DNA from: an uncultured Pelagibacteraceae bacterium | GTDB lineage: Bacteria > Pseudomonadota > Alphaproteobacteria > Pelagibacterales > Pelagibacteraceae | Direction of reading: 5' to 3' | Assembly (NCBI GenBank): GCA_902632515.1 | Contig: CACPDA010000001.1 | Location: 38,848 to 102,847, forward strand | Length of the DNA stretch: 64,000 bases | Shown here: piece after piece, positions 31,347 through 39,314 of the stretch | Layout of the letters: each line of letters starts with the position of its first letter | Position numbering within the stretch: the first letter of the stretch is position 1 | Notes under the pieces: model-generated | The model's input: only the letters and a program-made list of their open reading frames with translations | Told to the model about the DNA's origin: nothing | Database searches by the model: none | Program-made: the position numbers and the translations under genes

Positions 31347-32222
31347 TTAATATAAATATTTGTAAGATAAAATTTTATAAGCTAATTTTGCAACCAAGAA
31401 ATTATACGAGTTAAAACCTTTTATTGGAGATAACTCATTAATATCAGCACCCACAATGTTTGAATTTTTTGCAGCAATTCTAATTATATCCAAAGTCTCA
31501 TCCCACATTAGTCCACCAGGTTCAGGAGTGCCAGTTGCTGGCATGATACTTGAATCTAATCCATCTACGTCAAACGTAAGGTAAACAGTTTTATTCTTAA
31601 TCAATTTTTTAAAATTTTTCATGTTCCATTTAGCTTTATCTTTGGCCCAAAAAATATTTATTCTTGATTTGTTTTCTTCTAAAAATGGTATTTCACTCTT
31701 TGAAATATTTCTTATTCCAAATGAAATTATAGATACGTTCTTGTGATCCAAACATCTTCTAATGGCAGAGGCATGAGAAAATCTCTCTCCATTGTAACTA
31801 TTCCTTAAATCTGCATGAGCATCAAAGTGTAATAAGCAAATTTTTTTATATTTTTTAACAAAAGGCTCAATACATCCAGGTGTTATTGAATGCTCACCCC
31901 CAAATGTCATAGGGAAAAGTTTTTTATCTAAAATTTTACTGTTAACATCTGCCATTTTTTTAAGGGCCTTATTTATACTTTTGTCAATCTTGAAAGGTCT
32001 TAAAGTTTTGATGCCTATTTTTTTGTAAGGTTCACACTTTAATTCTTCATCATATAGTTCAACTTGATGAGAGGCTTTAATTATTTCTTTTGGACCATTT
32101 TTAGTACCACTTCCATAACTAACAGTTTTTTCTAAACCAAAAGGAACAATTACAACTTTTTCTTTAAAATTAAATTTATTATCAACTCCAAGAAATCCAT
32201 TTTTATTTGATAGAAATTTCAA
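31347..32222 (-). CDS. speB: Agmatinase-type ureohydrolase (SpeB-like)
   Basis: Binuclear manganese ureohydrolase of the arginase/agmatinase family. Metal-ligand motifs are complete: GGEHSITPG, LHFDAHADLRN and TFDVDGLDSSIMPATGTPEPGG. 291 residues. The usual assignment is agmatinase (agmatine to putrescine and urea). However, it is the third gene of an operon with an ornithine-type decarboxylase and a deoxyhypusine-synthase-like enzyme, so a guanidino-polyamine substrate is also possible. It starts 5 bases after the middle gene of that operon. Confidence 0.85.
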   Translation of the reverse strand: MKFLSNKNGFLGVDNKFNFKEKVVIVPFGLEKTVSYGSGTKNGPKEIIKASHQVELYDEELKCEPYKKIGIKTLRPFKIDKSINKALKKMADVNSKILDKKLFPMTFGGEHSITPGCIEPFVKKYKKICLLHFDAHADLRNSYNGERFSHASAIRRCLDHKNVSIISFGIRNISKSEIPFLEENKSRINIFWAKDKAKWNMKNFKKLIKNKTVYLTFDVDGLDSSIMPATGTPEPGGLMWDETLDIIRIAAKNSNIVGADINELSPIKGFNSYNFLVAKLAYKILSYKYLY

Positions 32223-32227
32223 TTTAT

Positions 32228-33268
32228 TTATCCAAAAATTTTAGAAAAATTTTTTCTTTTTCTATTTTTCCATTCACCTTTATGGTAAGCATCACTAGCA
32301 ATCAGAGGTAATACACTAGTTGCCTCTGCAAAAACCATTTGTTCTTTTGTTACATCTACCTTACCCCAAGAACTTGCTTCTTTCAAAGTTGAACTGCTGC
32401 AAGCACCGTCTCTTGAATCAGCAACTGTTATTTGTACAGCATATTTGTGCATATCAACCTCTTTACCCAACAATTCTGCACAGATGACTGTATCTTGGAT
32501 AAAATTTTTTGGAACTCCACCCCCAATCATAAAAAGACCCGATCCTTTTGATTGAATTTTAATCTCTGTTAATTCACGAAACTCTCTTATTGAGTCTATT
32601 GTCATATGTTTTTTGGGATTTTTTTCTTGATGAATGACTAAACCAAAGCCAGCACTAGAGTCAGTGAAAGCAGGACAAAAAATTGGAACTTTGTTATCAA
32701 AGGCGGTTTCTATTAATGAGTCTTTTTTTACAGAGTTTTTTTTTAAATATTTACCCATTTCATGAATGAATTCTCTAGATGTGTAACTTCTTGGTTCCAA
32801 AGTATCTGCAATTTCACATATTTTTTTATCACATATTTGAAGTTCATCTTCATCAATATATGTGTCATAAATCCTATCTATGTAATTCTTTCTTAATTCA
32901 CTATCATTTTGGAATTGAGAACCTTGATAATGTTTAAATCCTAGTGCTTCAAAAAAATCCATGTCAATTATTGATGCGCCAGTAGCTACAATAGCATCAA
33001 CCATATTATATTTTACTAAGTCTTTATAAATATTCATACATCCAGCCGCAGATGTTGATCCAGCTAATGTTAAAAATATCGTGCAATCTTTATCTTTAAG
33101 CATCTGATTATAAATATTTGCTGCATTAGCTGTTTCCCTTGAAACAAATGACATTTTTTCCATTGAAGAAATTATTTTTCTTGAGTCAAATGAAGTAATA
33201 TCTATATGTTCAACAGGATTTTTGAGAAAATCTTTTTTTATATTGTGGCCTACTTTTTTTTCAGACAT
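32228..33268 (-). CDS. Deoxyhypusine synthase homologue, probable polyamine aminobutyl transferase (SpeY-like)
   Basis: Bacterial member of the deoxyhypusine synthase family. It contains LTLAGSTSAAGCMNIYKDLV, DAIVATGASIIDMDFFEALG, FIGGGVPKN-like MIGGGVPKNFIQD, and the catalytic lysine Lys303 in ASSWGKVD. Bacteria lack eIF5A, so it cannot make hypusine. Characterised bacterial homologues (SpeY of cyanobacteria) make homospermidine from putrescine or spermidine. The position between a decarboxylase and a ureohydrolase supports polyamine synthesis. 346 residues. Its stop region lies 5 bases from speB, and its first base overlaps the decarboxylase stop. Confidence 0.85.
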   Translation of the reverse strand: MSEKKVGHNIKKDFLKNPVEHIDITSFDSRKIISSMEKMSFVSRETANAANIYNQMLKDKDCTIFLTLAGSTSAAGCMNIYKDLVKYNMVDAIVATGASIIDMDFFEALGFKHYQGSQFQNDSELRKNYIDRIYDTYIDEDELQICDKKICEIADTLEPRSYTSREFIHEMGKYLKKNSVKKDSLIETAFDNKVPIFCPAFTDSSAGFGLVIHQEKNPKKHMTIDSIREFRELTEIKIQSKGSGLFMIGGGVPKNFIQDTVICAELLGKEVDMHKYAVQITVADSRDGACSSSTLKEASSWGKVDVTKEQMVFAEATSVLPLIASDAYHKGEWKNRKRKNFSKIFG

Positions 33269-34452
33269 TAAGCAACTAATGTAGCTTTATTTATGTCTTT
33301 ACCATAGAGGCTCATTATTGGATTGTCTTCAACCTCATAAATTTCATCAGAAAAAAAACCATTAAATTGCGTCCTAAATGTTAACCCATAAGCACCTAGT
33401 TGACCAAGCTCAATATAATCATTTTCTCTGATATTATTTGGTAAAAGAAAGGGACCCTTCATATAATCCATACTATCACAAGTTGGACCATAAAAATCAA
33501 AAGCAGTGATTTTTTTTGAAATAATTTTGTTTGAACTATCTTTAATCATTTTAGATGGAAAAACAATATTTGGAGTTCCGGCATCAAAAAGTGTCCCATA
33601 TGTACCATCATTAATATAAAGTTTTTGTTTTTTTCTTAAATTTACTCTTACAATAGTTGATCCACTTTCTGCAACTAAAGCTCTTCCAGGCTCGCATATA
33701 ATCTCAGTTAAATTATTTAATTTTAAATTTTCTAAGCTTTTAGTTATTTCATCGAAGTAGTTATCTAATGATTGAGGAATTAAATCTGGATAAATAGTTG
33801 GGAAACCTCCACCAACATTAATATAATCAGGAATAATTTTTGTTTTTTTTATTATATTTCCTATTTCTGTTATTCCTTTAGCATATGAAATTGGGTGCAT
33901 ACACTGAGAACCAACATGAAAGCTTAATCCAATTTTATTTGAATATTGTTTAACTAGTCTTAATAATCCTGCTGCCTCTGTACTTAATGCACCAAATTTT
34001 TTTGATAAGTCAATTTCAGCATGTTCATTTGAGACTGCAACTCTTACAAAAAGCTCAAGATCTTTAGCACCACTTGTACCCTCCATTATTTTAATTAATT
34101 CATCTTTTGTATCTAATGCAAATGTTTTAATGCCATATTTGAAATAAGCATCTCTAATACTTTCACGACTTTTTACAGTATGCATAAATGAACATTTTGC
34201 TGTTTGACTAAATTTTCTCACAGATTTAATTTCTTCAATTGATGCAACATCAAATTGATCAATTCCACTCTTAATAAGTGTTTTTATTACCTCAGAATGT
34301 GGATTAGTTTTCACGGCGTAGAGGATTTTACCAGGAAATTTTTTTTGAAAAAAACTCGAAGCAGAAAGAATTGATTTCTTTCTTATACAATAAACCGGTT
34401 TATCAGGTCTCAGTTGATTAATTAAATCCTCAACTGACTTAAATTTTTGCAT
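33268..34452 (-). CDS. Ornithine-type decarboxylase, alanine racemase fold
   Basis: PLP decarboxylase of fold type III, the eukaryotic-like ODC / lysine-ornithine decarboxylase / DAP decarboxylase superfamily. The PLP lysine is Lys48 in LYAVKTNPHSEV. SFHVGSQCMHP, VGGGFPTIYP, CEPGRALVAESG and the subunit-interface cysteine in YGPTCDSMDYM all fit an ODC-like enzyme. 394 residues. Substrate specificity (ornithine, lysine or arginine) is not settled by eye. First gene of the operon, and so probably supplies the diamine. A G6 run 8 bases before the ATG may act as ribosome-binding site. Confidence 0.87.
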   Translation of the reverse strand: MQKFKSVEDLINQLRPDKPVYCIRKKSILSASSFFQKKFPGKILYAVKTNPHSEVIKTLIKSGIDQFDVASIEEIKSVRKFSQTAKCSFMHTVKSRESIRDAYFKYGIKTFALDTKDELIKIMEGTSGAKDLELFVRVAVSNEHAEIDLSKKFGALSTEAAGLLRLVKQYSNKIGLSFHVGSQCMHPISYAKGITEIGNIIKKTKIIPDYINVGGGFPTIYPDLIPQSLDNYFDEITKSLENLKLNNLTEIICEPGRALVAESGSTIVRVNLRKKQKLYINDGTYGTLFDAGTPNIVFPSKMIKDSSNKIISKKITAFDFYGPTCDSMDYMKGPFLLPNNIRENDYIELGQLGAYGLTFRTQFNGFFSDEIYEVEDNPIMSLYGKDINKATLVA

Positions 34453-34460
34453 CTAAAGTG

Positions 34461-34510
34461 CCCCCCAAAAAAAATTTAACAAAAAAAAAGTCTTTTTATT
34501 AAAAAACTTT
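34461..34510 (-). promoter_or_regulatory. Leader of the polyamine operon with T-tract hairpin and G6 run
   Basis: On the minus strand AAAGTTTTTT (34510-34501) can fold on AAAAAG-ACTTT, followed by a run of nine T, resembling a weak all-A/T attenuator. Downstream a T8-G6 tract ends 8 bases before the decarboxylase ATG. The six G (34466-34461) are the only plausible ribosome-binding site. The structure is weak because it has almost no G-C pairs. Confidence 0.3.
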
Positions 34511-34526
34511 AATAATTCGAGCAATT

Positions 34527-34572
34527 AATTCAATAGTTATCTAATGTAAAGAAAATAATAACCTATTGAATT
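34527..34572 (+). repeat. Inverted repeat touching the regA start codon
   Basis: AATTCAATAGTTAT (34527-34540) is followed by an inverted copy ATAACCTATTGAATT (34558-34572). The arms match at all 14 positions except for one extra G in the right-hand copy, around a 17-base spacer. The right arm ends at the base before GTG 34573. It could be an operator for both divergent genes or a hairpin in the regA leader. Confidence 0.6.
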
Positions 34573-35163
34573 GTGGAAAAAAATGACCATATAAACCTCA
34601 TGAAAACAGAGGCAACATTGCAAAATTTAAGTGAATTTGAGAATAAATCACTATTAATCGTTGATGATGATAACCCTTTCAGAGAAAGATTAGCAAGAGC
34701 AATGGAAAAAAAGGGTTTTGAGGTTATTCAAGCTGAGGGTGTACAAAAAGGCATAGAATCAGTCAAATTGAAGAAACCAGGCTTTGCTGTTGTTGATTTA
34801 AGATTAGGCGATGGTAATGGTTTAGAAGTAGTAAAAGAAATCCAATTAACTAACTCTAGAAGTAGAATTATAATGTTAACAGGTTATGGAAATATACCTA
34901 CAGCTGTTGCAGCGATAAAAGAGGGAGCAATAGATTATTTAGCTAAACCAGCAGATGCAGATGATGTTGAAAAGGCATTGTTAGCAGATCCAGCAAAAAA
35001 AGCTGCTCCGCCAGAAAATCCGATGTCTGCTGATAGAGTAAAATGGGAACATATTCACAGAGTTTTTGAGTTATGTAATAGAAACGTCTCTGAAACAGCA
35101 AGAAGATTAAAGATGCATAGAAGAACTTTGCAAAGAATTTTATCTAAAAGATCTCCTAAATAA
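34573..35163 (+). CDS. regA: Two-component response regulator, RegA/ActR/PrrA type
   Basis: Redox-type global regulator of alphaproteobacteria. The receiver domain (about 25-135) has LLIVDDDNPFRERL, phospho-acceptor Asp in AVVDLRLGDGNGLEV, and TGYGNIPTAVAAIKEGAIDYLAKP. A proline hinge (AAPPENPMS) leads to a Fis-like helix-turn-helix, NVSETARRLKMHRRTLQRIL, nearly invariant in RegA proteins. 196 residues from GTG 34573; ATG 34600 is an equally possible start, and neither has a clear ribosome site. The cognate RegB kinase is not in the window. Its end overlaps bioY by 8 bases. Confidence 0.92.
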   Translation: MEKNDHINLMKTEATLQNLSEFENKSLLIVDDDNPFRERLARAMEKKGFEVIQAEGVQKGIESVKLKKPGFAVVDLRLGDGNGLEVVKEIQLTNSRSRIIMLTGYGNIPTAVAAIKEGAIDYLAKPADADDVEKALLADPAKKAAPPENPMSADRVKWEHIHRVFELCNRNVSETARRLKMHRRTLQRILSKRSPK

Positions 35164-35734
35164 ATTTTCTAAATTTAAGAATAAAAGGTATTAAGAAAGT
35201 TAAAATTAAAATTTTGAATAATTCTGCAATCCAAAAAGGTTTAAATCCAAAGATTAAAGCTTTTTCTAAACCAATTAAATTACTTAACCAAGATAACCCT
35301 AATATATAAATTATACTCACTGAAATTAATAATTTAATCAAATTAGTAAAAAATAATTGCACATTTAGGCTTTCTTTTTTTGTCCAGTCTTCAAATTTAA
35401 AATATCCTGTTAAAAAAACAGCAGGGAGAAAACCAATCAAATATCCCATTGTTGGACCAGTAAAGTAAACTAAACCAATACCTTTTTCTGGTGAATTTGA
35501 AAATACGGGTAAACCAATAATTCCTTCAATCAAATATAAACCAACTGTAGCTAGACCAATCTTGTATCCAAAACTTAAACCAAAAAATAGCACAACAAAT
35601 GTTTGCATTGTCATAGGAACTGGATAGAAAGGTATTTTTACTTTTGCTGAAATAGCAAGAAGTATAGAGCCTAAGAAAATTACAATTAATGATTTAAATA
35701 TTCGTGTTTGAGAATTTTGCTTTATTAGTTCCAT
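35156..35734 (-). CDS. bioY: Biotin transporter BioY
   Basis: Membrane S-component for biotin uptake with about six hydrophobic segments. Conserved BioY stretches are AISAKVKIPFYPVPMTMQTF, GATVGLYLIEG-like GLATVGLYLIEGIIGLPVF, and GPTMGYLIGFLPAVFLTGY. 192 residues, usual. No BioM/BioN energising genes adjoin it, so it may act alone or share a module encoded elsewhere. Convergent with regA (8-base overlap), divergent from polA. Confidence 0.92.
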   Translation of the reverse strand: MELIKQNSQTRIFKSLIVIFLGSILLAISAKVKIPFYPVPMTMQTFVVLFFGLSFGYKIGLATVGLYLIEGIIGLPVFSNSPEKGIGLVYFTGPTMGYLIGFLPAVFLTGYFKFEDWTKKESLNVQLFFTNLIKLLISVSIIYILGLSWLSNLIGLEKALIFGFKPFWIAELFKILILTFLIPFILKFRKFI

Positions 35735-35780
35735 AAAAAATAATACTCTTATTTTAATTGATAATCTATACTAATTTATA

Positions 35781-38555
35781 ATGAGCAAAATTCAAAAAAC
35801 AGATCATTTTTATCTTATTGATGGATCTGGTTATATTTTTAGGGCTTATTATGCATTACCTCCTCTTACCAGAAAAAGTGATGGATTACCAACAGGAGCA
35901 GTGAGTGGCTTTTGTAGCATGTTGTTTAAACTTCTTGAGGACTCAAAATCTGATAAGAATCTTCAGAAACCAACTCATTTTGCAGTAATCTTCGACTCAG
36001 CAAGAAAAACATTTAGAAATGAAATTTATAGCGAATATAAAGCTAATCGAGCCGAAGCTCCTGATGATTTGGCACCACAGTTTGAATATATTAGAAAATC
36101 TGTTTTAGCATTTAATTTACCTTCCGTTGAACTACTTAATTATGAAGCTGATGATTTAATAGCAACCTACGTTGAAGAAATATTAAAAAAAGGTGCGAAA
36201 GTAACCATTGTATCTTCTGATAAAGATTTAATGCAATTATATAGAAAAAACGTCCGAATATACGATCCAATGAAAAATAAATTTATTACAGATGAGGATG
36301 TTCAAAAAAAATTTGGAGTAGACTCAAGTAAAGTTATTGATGTTCAAGCTCTCGCAGGAGATAGTAGTGATAATGTTCCAGGGGTTCCTGGAATTGGAGT
36401 GAAAACAGCTGCTGAATTAATTAATAAATATGGAACATTAGAAAAACTTCTAAAATCAGCCCATGAAATTAAACAAAATAAAAGAAGAGAAACTCTTATC
36501 GAAAATAAGGATAAAGCATTAATAAGTAAAAGATTAGTCACATTAAAAAATGACGCCCCAACAAATATAGAATTAGACCAATTTTATCTTAAAGAGATTG
36601 ATAGAGATAAACTTTATAAATTTTTAAGAGAGATGGAGTTTAACAGATTATTAAGTTCAGCTATTTCAGCATACGGAGAGCCAAATTTTTTAACCACTAA
36701 AGACAATGAGATCGTCAAAGACAAAGAAAGTCCAATTGATAAAAAAAATTACTACTTAATTAGTAACATCAATGAAATTAACAATTGGATTAAGGAAGCA
36801 GAAGAAATTGGTGAGTTATCAGTCGATACTGAAACGAGTTCTCTTGATCCACATCAAGCTGACTTGATCGGAATTTCATTAAGTACAAAAATTGGGAAAG
36901 CTTGTTATATACCAATAGGTCATAAGTCAAAAAAAAATATTAACAAAAATTTAGTTTTGGAAAAATTAAAACCTTTATTAGAGGATCCTAGTATCAAAAA
37001 GATAGGACAAAATATAAAATTTGATTTTATTGTATTTTTTAAACAAGGAATTGAGCTCAACTCAATTGAGGATACTATGTTGATGTCTTATGTATTAGAT
37101 GCTGGAAAAAACCGACACAATATGGATACACTCGCAGAAATTCATTTAGGTCACAAAACTATAGCATTTAAAGACTTAGTAGGTACTGGAAAAAAAGAAA
37201 TTAATTTTAGTGAAGTAGATATAGAGGAAGCAAAAGATTATGCAGCAGAAGATGCTGATATTACATTAAGATTATATCAAAAATTTAAAAAGAATTTGAA
37301 AACAGAAAAAATGACAAATTTATACGAAATATTCGAGAAACCAATGATAAAAATTCTAGCATTTATGGAAATAGAGGGAATTATGATTGATAATAAATTT
37401 CTAAGTGTTTTATCATCAAAATTTGAAAAAAAAATAAAGAAAATTCAAAATGAAGTTTTTAAAATTTCCAATAAGGAATTTAATATCGCTTCACCTAAGC
37501 AATTAGGTGAAATAATTTATAATGACTTAAAAATAGCTAATCTTAAAAAAACTAAAAAAGGAAGTTTTGCAACTAGTGCATCTGTTTTAGAGGATTTAGC
37601 ATTTAAAGGACATAAATTTCCTAAATTAGTTTTAGATTGGAGACAATTATCTAAATTAAAAAATACATATTCAGATACATTACCAGAACATTTAAATCCA
37701 AAAACCAAACGAGTTCACACGTCTTTTTTACTAGCAGCAACTACTACCGGCAGGTTGGCTTCTAGTGATCCAAATTTACAAAATATTCCAATTAAATCTG
37801 AGGATGGAAAGGACATTAGAAAAGCTTTTATTGCAGATAAAGGGTCGGTTTTAATTTCTGCTGATTATAACCAAATTGAAATGAGAATTTTAGCAGATCT
37901 AGCAGATGTGAAAGAGCTTAAAAAAGCATTTAAAAATAAAGAAGATATTCATTCATTGACAGCTAGTCAAATATTCAATGTTGATATTAAAAAAGTTAAT
38001 GAAGATCAAAGAAGAAAAGCAAAAGCAATTAACTTTGGAATTATTTATGGAATATCACAATATGGATTAGCAAAGCAAATTAACGTCACTAATCATGAGG
38101 CTGAGGAATTTTTAAATGCATATTTTGCAAGGTTTCCAGAGATAAAAGTTTATATGGATCAGACAATAAAATTTTGTAGAAAAAGTGGTTATGTAAATAA
38201 TATTTTTGGAAGAAGATCTCATTTTATTAATATTAATGATAAAAATTATAATGTAAGAAATTTCCAAGAGCGAGCAGCAATTAATGCTCCAATTCAAGGT
38301 TCTGCATCAGAAATTATGAGGCTCGCAATGATAAGATTATCAAAAAGATTAAGTGAGGAAAAATTTAAAAAAACTAAGATGTTATTACAAATTCATGATG
38401 AGCTAATTTTTGAAACACCAAAAGTGGAAGCAAAAAGAATCAGTAAAGTTATAATTGATGAAATGTCTGGTGTTGCTGATAGTGACAACCACTCATTTTC
38501 AATACCTCTAACAGTAGATATTAATATAGGGGATAATTGGGGGGCTCTACATTAA
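35781..38555 (+). CDS. polA: DNA polymerase I
   Basis: Repair and Okazaki-fragment polymerase. The 5'-3' exonuclease domain (1-290) has DGSGYIFRAYYA, EADDLIATY and DSSDNVPGVPGIG. The proofreading domain (about 325-510) keeps its acidic residues: VDTETSSLD, IGQNIKFDF and YAAEDADIT, so it should be active. The polymerase domain has STRLASSDPNLQN-like GRLASSDPNLQNIP, SADYNQIEMRILA, RRKAKAINFGIIYGIS and QIHDELIFE. 924 residues, complete. It stands alone, with 45-base gaps to its neighbours. Confidence 0.96.
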   Translation: MSKIQKTDHFYLIDGSGYIFRAYYALPPLTRKSDGLPTGAVSGFCSMLFKLLEDSKSDKNLQKPTHFAVIFDSARKTFRNEIYSEYKANRAEAPDDLAPQFEYIRKSVLAFNLPSVELLNYEADDLIATYVEEILKKGAKVTIVSSDKDLMQLYRKNVRIYDPMKNKFITDEDVQKKFGVDSSKVIDVQALAGDSSDNVPGVPGIGVKTAAELINKYGTLEKLLKSAHEIKQNKRRETLIENKDKALISKRLVTLKNDAPTNIELDQFYLKEIDRDKLYKFLREMEFNRLLSSAISAYGEPNFLTTKDNEIVKDKESPIDKKNYYLISNINEINNWIKEAEEIGELSVDTETSSLDPHQADLIGISLSTKIGKACYIPIGHKSKKNINKNLVLEKLKPLLEDPSIKKIGQNIKFDFIVFFKQGIELNSIEDTMLMSYVLDAGKNRHNMDTLAEIHLGHKTIAFKDLVGTGKKEINFSEVDIEEAKDYAAEDADITLRLYQKFKKNLKTEKMTNLYEIFEKPMIKILAFMEIEGIMIDNKFLSVLSSKFEKKIKKIQNEVFKISNKEFNIASPKQLGEIIYNDLKIANLKKTKKGSFATSASVLEDLAFKGHKFPKLVLDWRQLSKLKNTYSDTLPEHLNPKTKRVHTSFLLAATTTGRLASSDPNLQNIPIKSEDGKDIRKAFIADKGSVLISADYNQIEMRILADLADVKELKKAFKNKEDIHSLTASQIFNVDIKKVNEDQRRKAKAINFGIIYGISQYGLAKQINVTNHEAEEFLNAYFARFPEIKVYMDQTIKFCRKSGYVNNIFGRRSHFININDKNYNVRNFQERAAINAPIQGSASEIMRLAMIRLSKRLSEEKFKKTKMLLQIHDELIFETPKVEAKRISKVIIDEMSGVADSDNHSFSIPLTVDINIGDNWGALH

Positions 38556-38606
38556 TTTAATGATATTGCCCAAATTAGAACAATTTAGTATTTTTATAAG
38601 TAAAGT

Positions 38607-39314
38607 ATGCATAAACAAACAATTGCTTTAATTGATGATGATAGAAATATCTTAACAAGTTTAAGTATTGCATTAGAGAAAGAAGGATTTAAAGTTCAAA
38701 CATATATAGACGGAGAAAGTGCTCTCATTGGACTGACAAGAACACCACCTGATTTAGCAATTATTGATATAAAGATGCCAAAAATGGACGGAGAAGAATT
38801 ATTAAAAAAATTAAGAAAAAAAACTTCTATGCCAGTTATATTTTTGACCTCAAAAGATGATGAAATTGACGAGCTTCTTGGTTTAAAATTAGGTGCTGAT
38901 GATTTTGTAAAAAAATCGGGAGGTTTTTCAATAAAAGTATTAATTGAGAGAATTAGGGTTCAATTAAGAAAGAATGAAACTAAAGATACTATTGAAGAAA
39001 ATAAGAGTATAATTTCCCATGGTAAATTAAAATTAGATCCATCTCAATTAGAGTGTGAATGGGATGGAAAACAACTCCCAGATAAATTAACGACTACAGA
39101 ATTTTTACTAGTTAAAGAATTAGCAAAGAGACCTGGAATTATTAAAGAAAGAGCACAACTGATGGATATAGCATATAGAGAAGATACTGATATTGAAGAT
39201 CGAACGATTGATAGCCATGTAAAAAGAATAAGAAAAAAATTTAAAAAAGTCGACCCAGATTTTTCAGCTATAGAAACAAGGTACGGAAGTGGATATAGAT
39301 GGAATGTTAGCTAA
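38607..39314 (+). CDS. chvI: Response regulator ChvI (OmpR family)
   Basis: Envelope/acid-stress regulator of alphaproteobacteria. The receiver domain opens IALIDDDRNILTSLSIALE, with phospho-acceptor Asp in AIIDIKMPKMDGEE and LTSKDDEIDELLGLKLGADDFVKK. The winged-helix domain ends with DRTIDSHVKRIRKKFK and IETRYGSGYRW. 235 residues. It overlaps the kinase gene chvG by one base (TAATG). The HPr-kinase and PTS genes that often follow this pair in other alphaproteobacteria are absent here. Confidence 0.9.
   Translation: MHKQTIALIDDDRNILTSLSIALEKEGFKVQTYIDGESALIGLTRTPPDLAIIDIKMPKMDGEELLKKLRKKTSMPVIFLTSKDDEIDELLGLKLGADDFVKKSGGFSIKVLIERIRVQLRKNETKDTIEENKSIISHGKLKLDPSQLECEWDGKQLPDKLTTTEFLLVKELAKRPGIIKERAQLMDIAYREDTDIEDRTIDSHVKRIRKKFKKVDPDFSAIETRYGSGYRWNVS

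Noticed and set aside
34453..34572. speF-type leader RNA for the ODC-like gene
   Set aside because: The available leader is at most 120 bases, too short for the known long speF motif, and its conserved parts are not seen.
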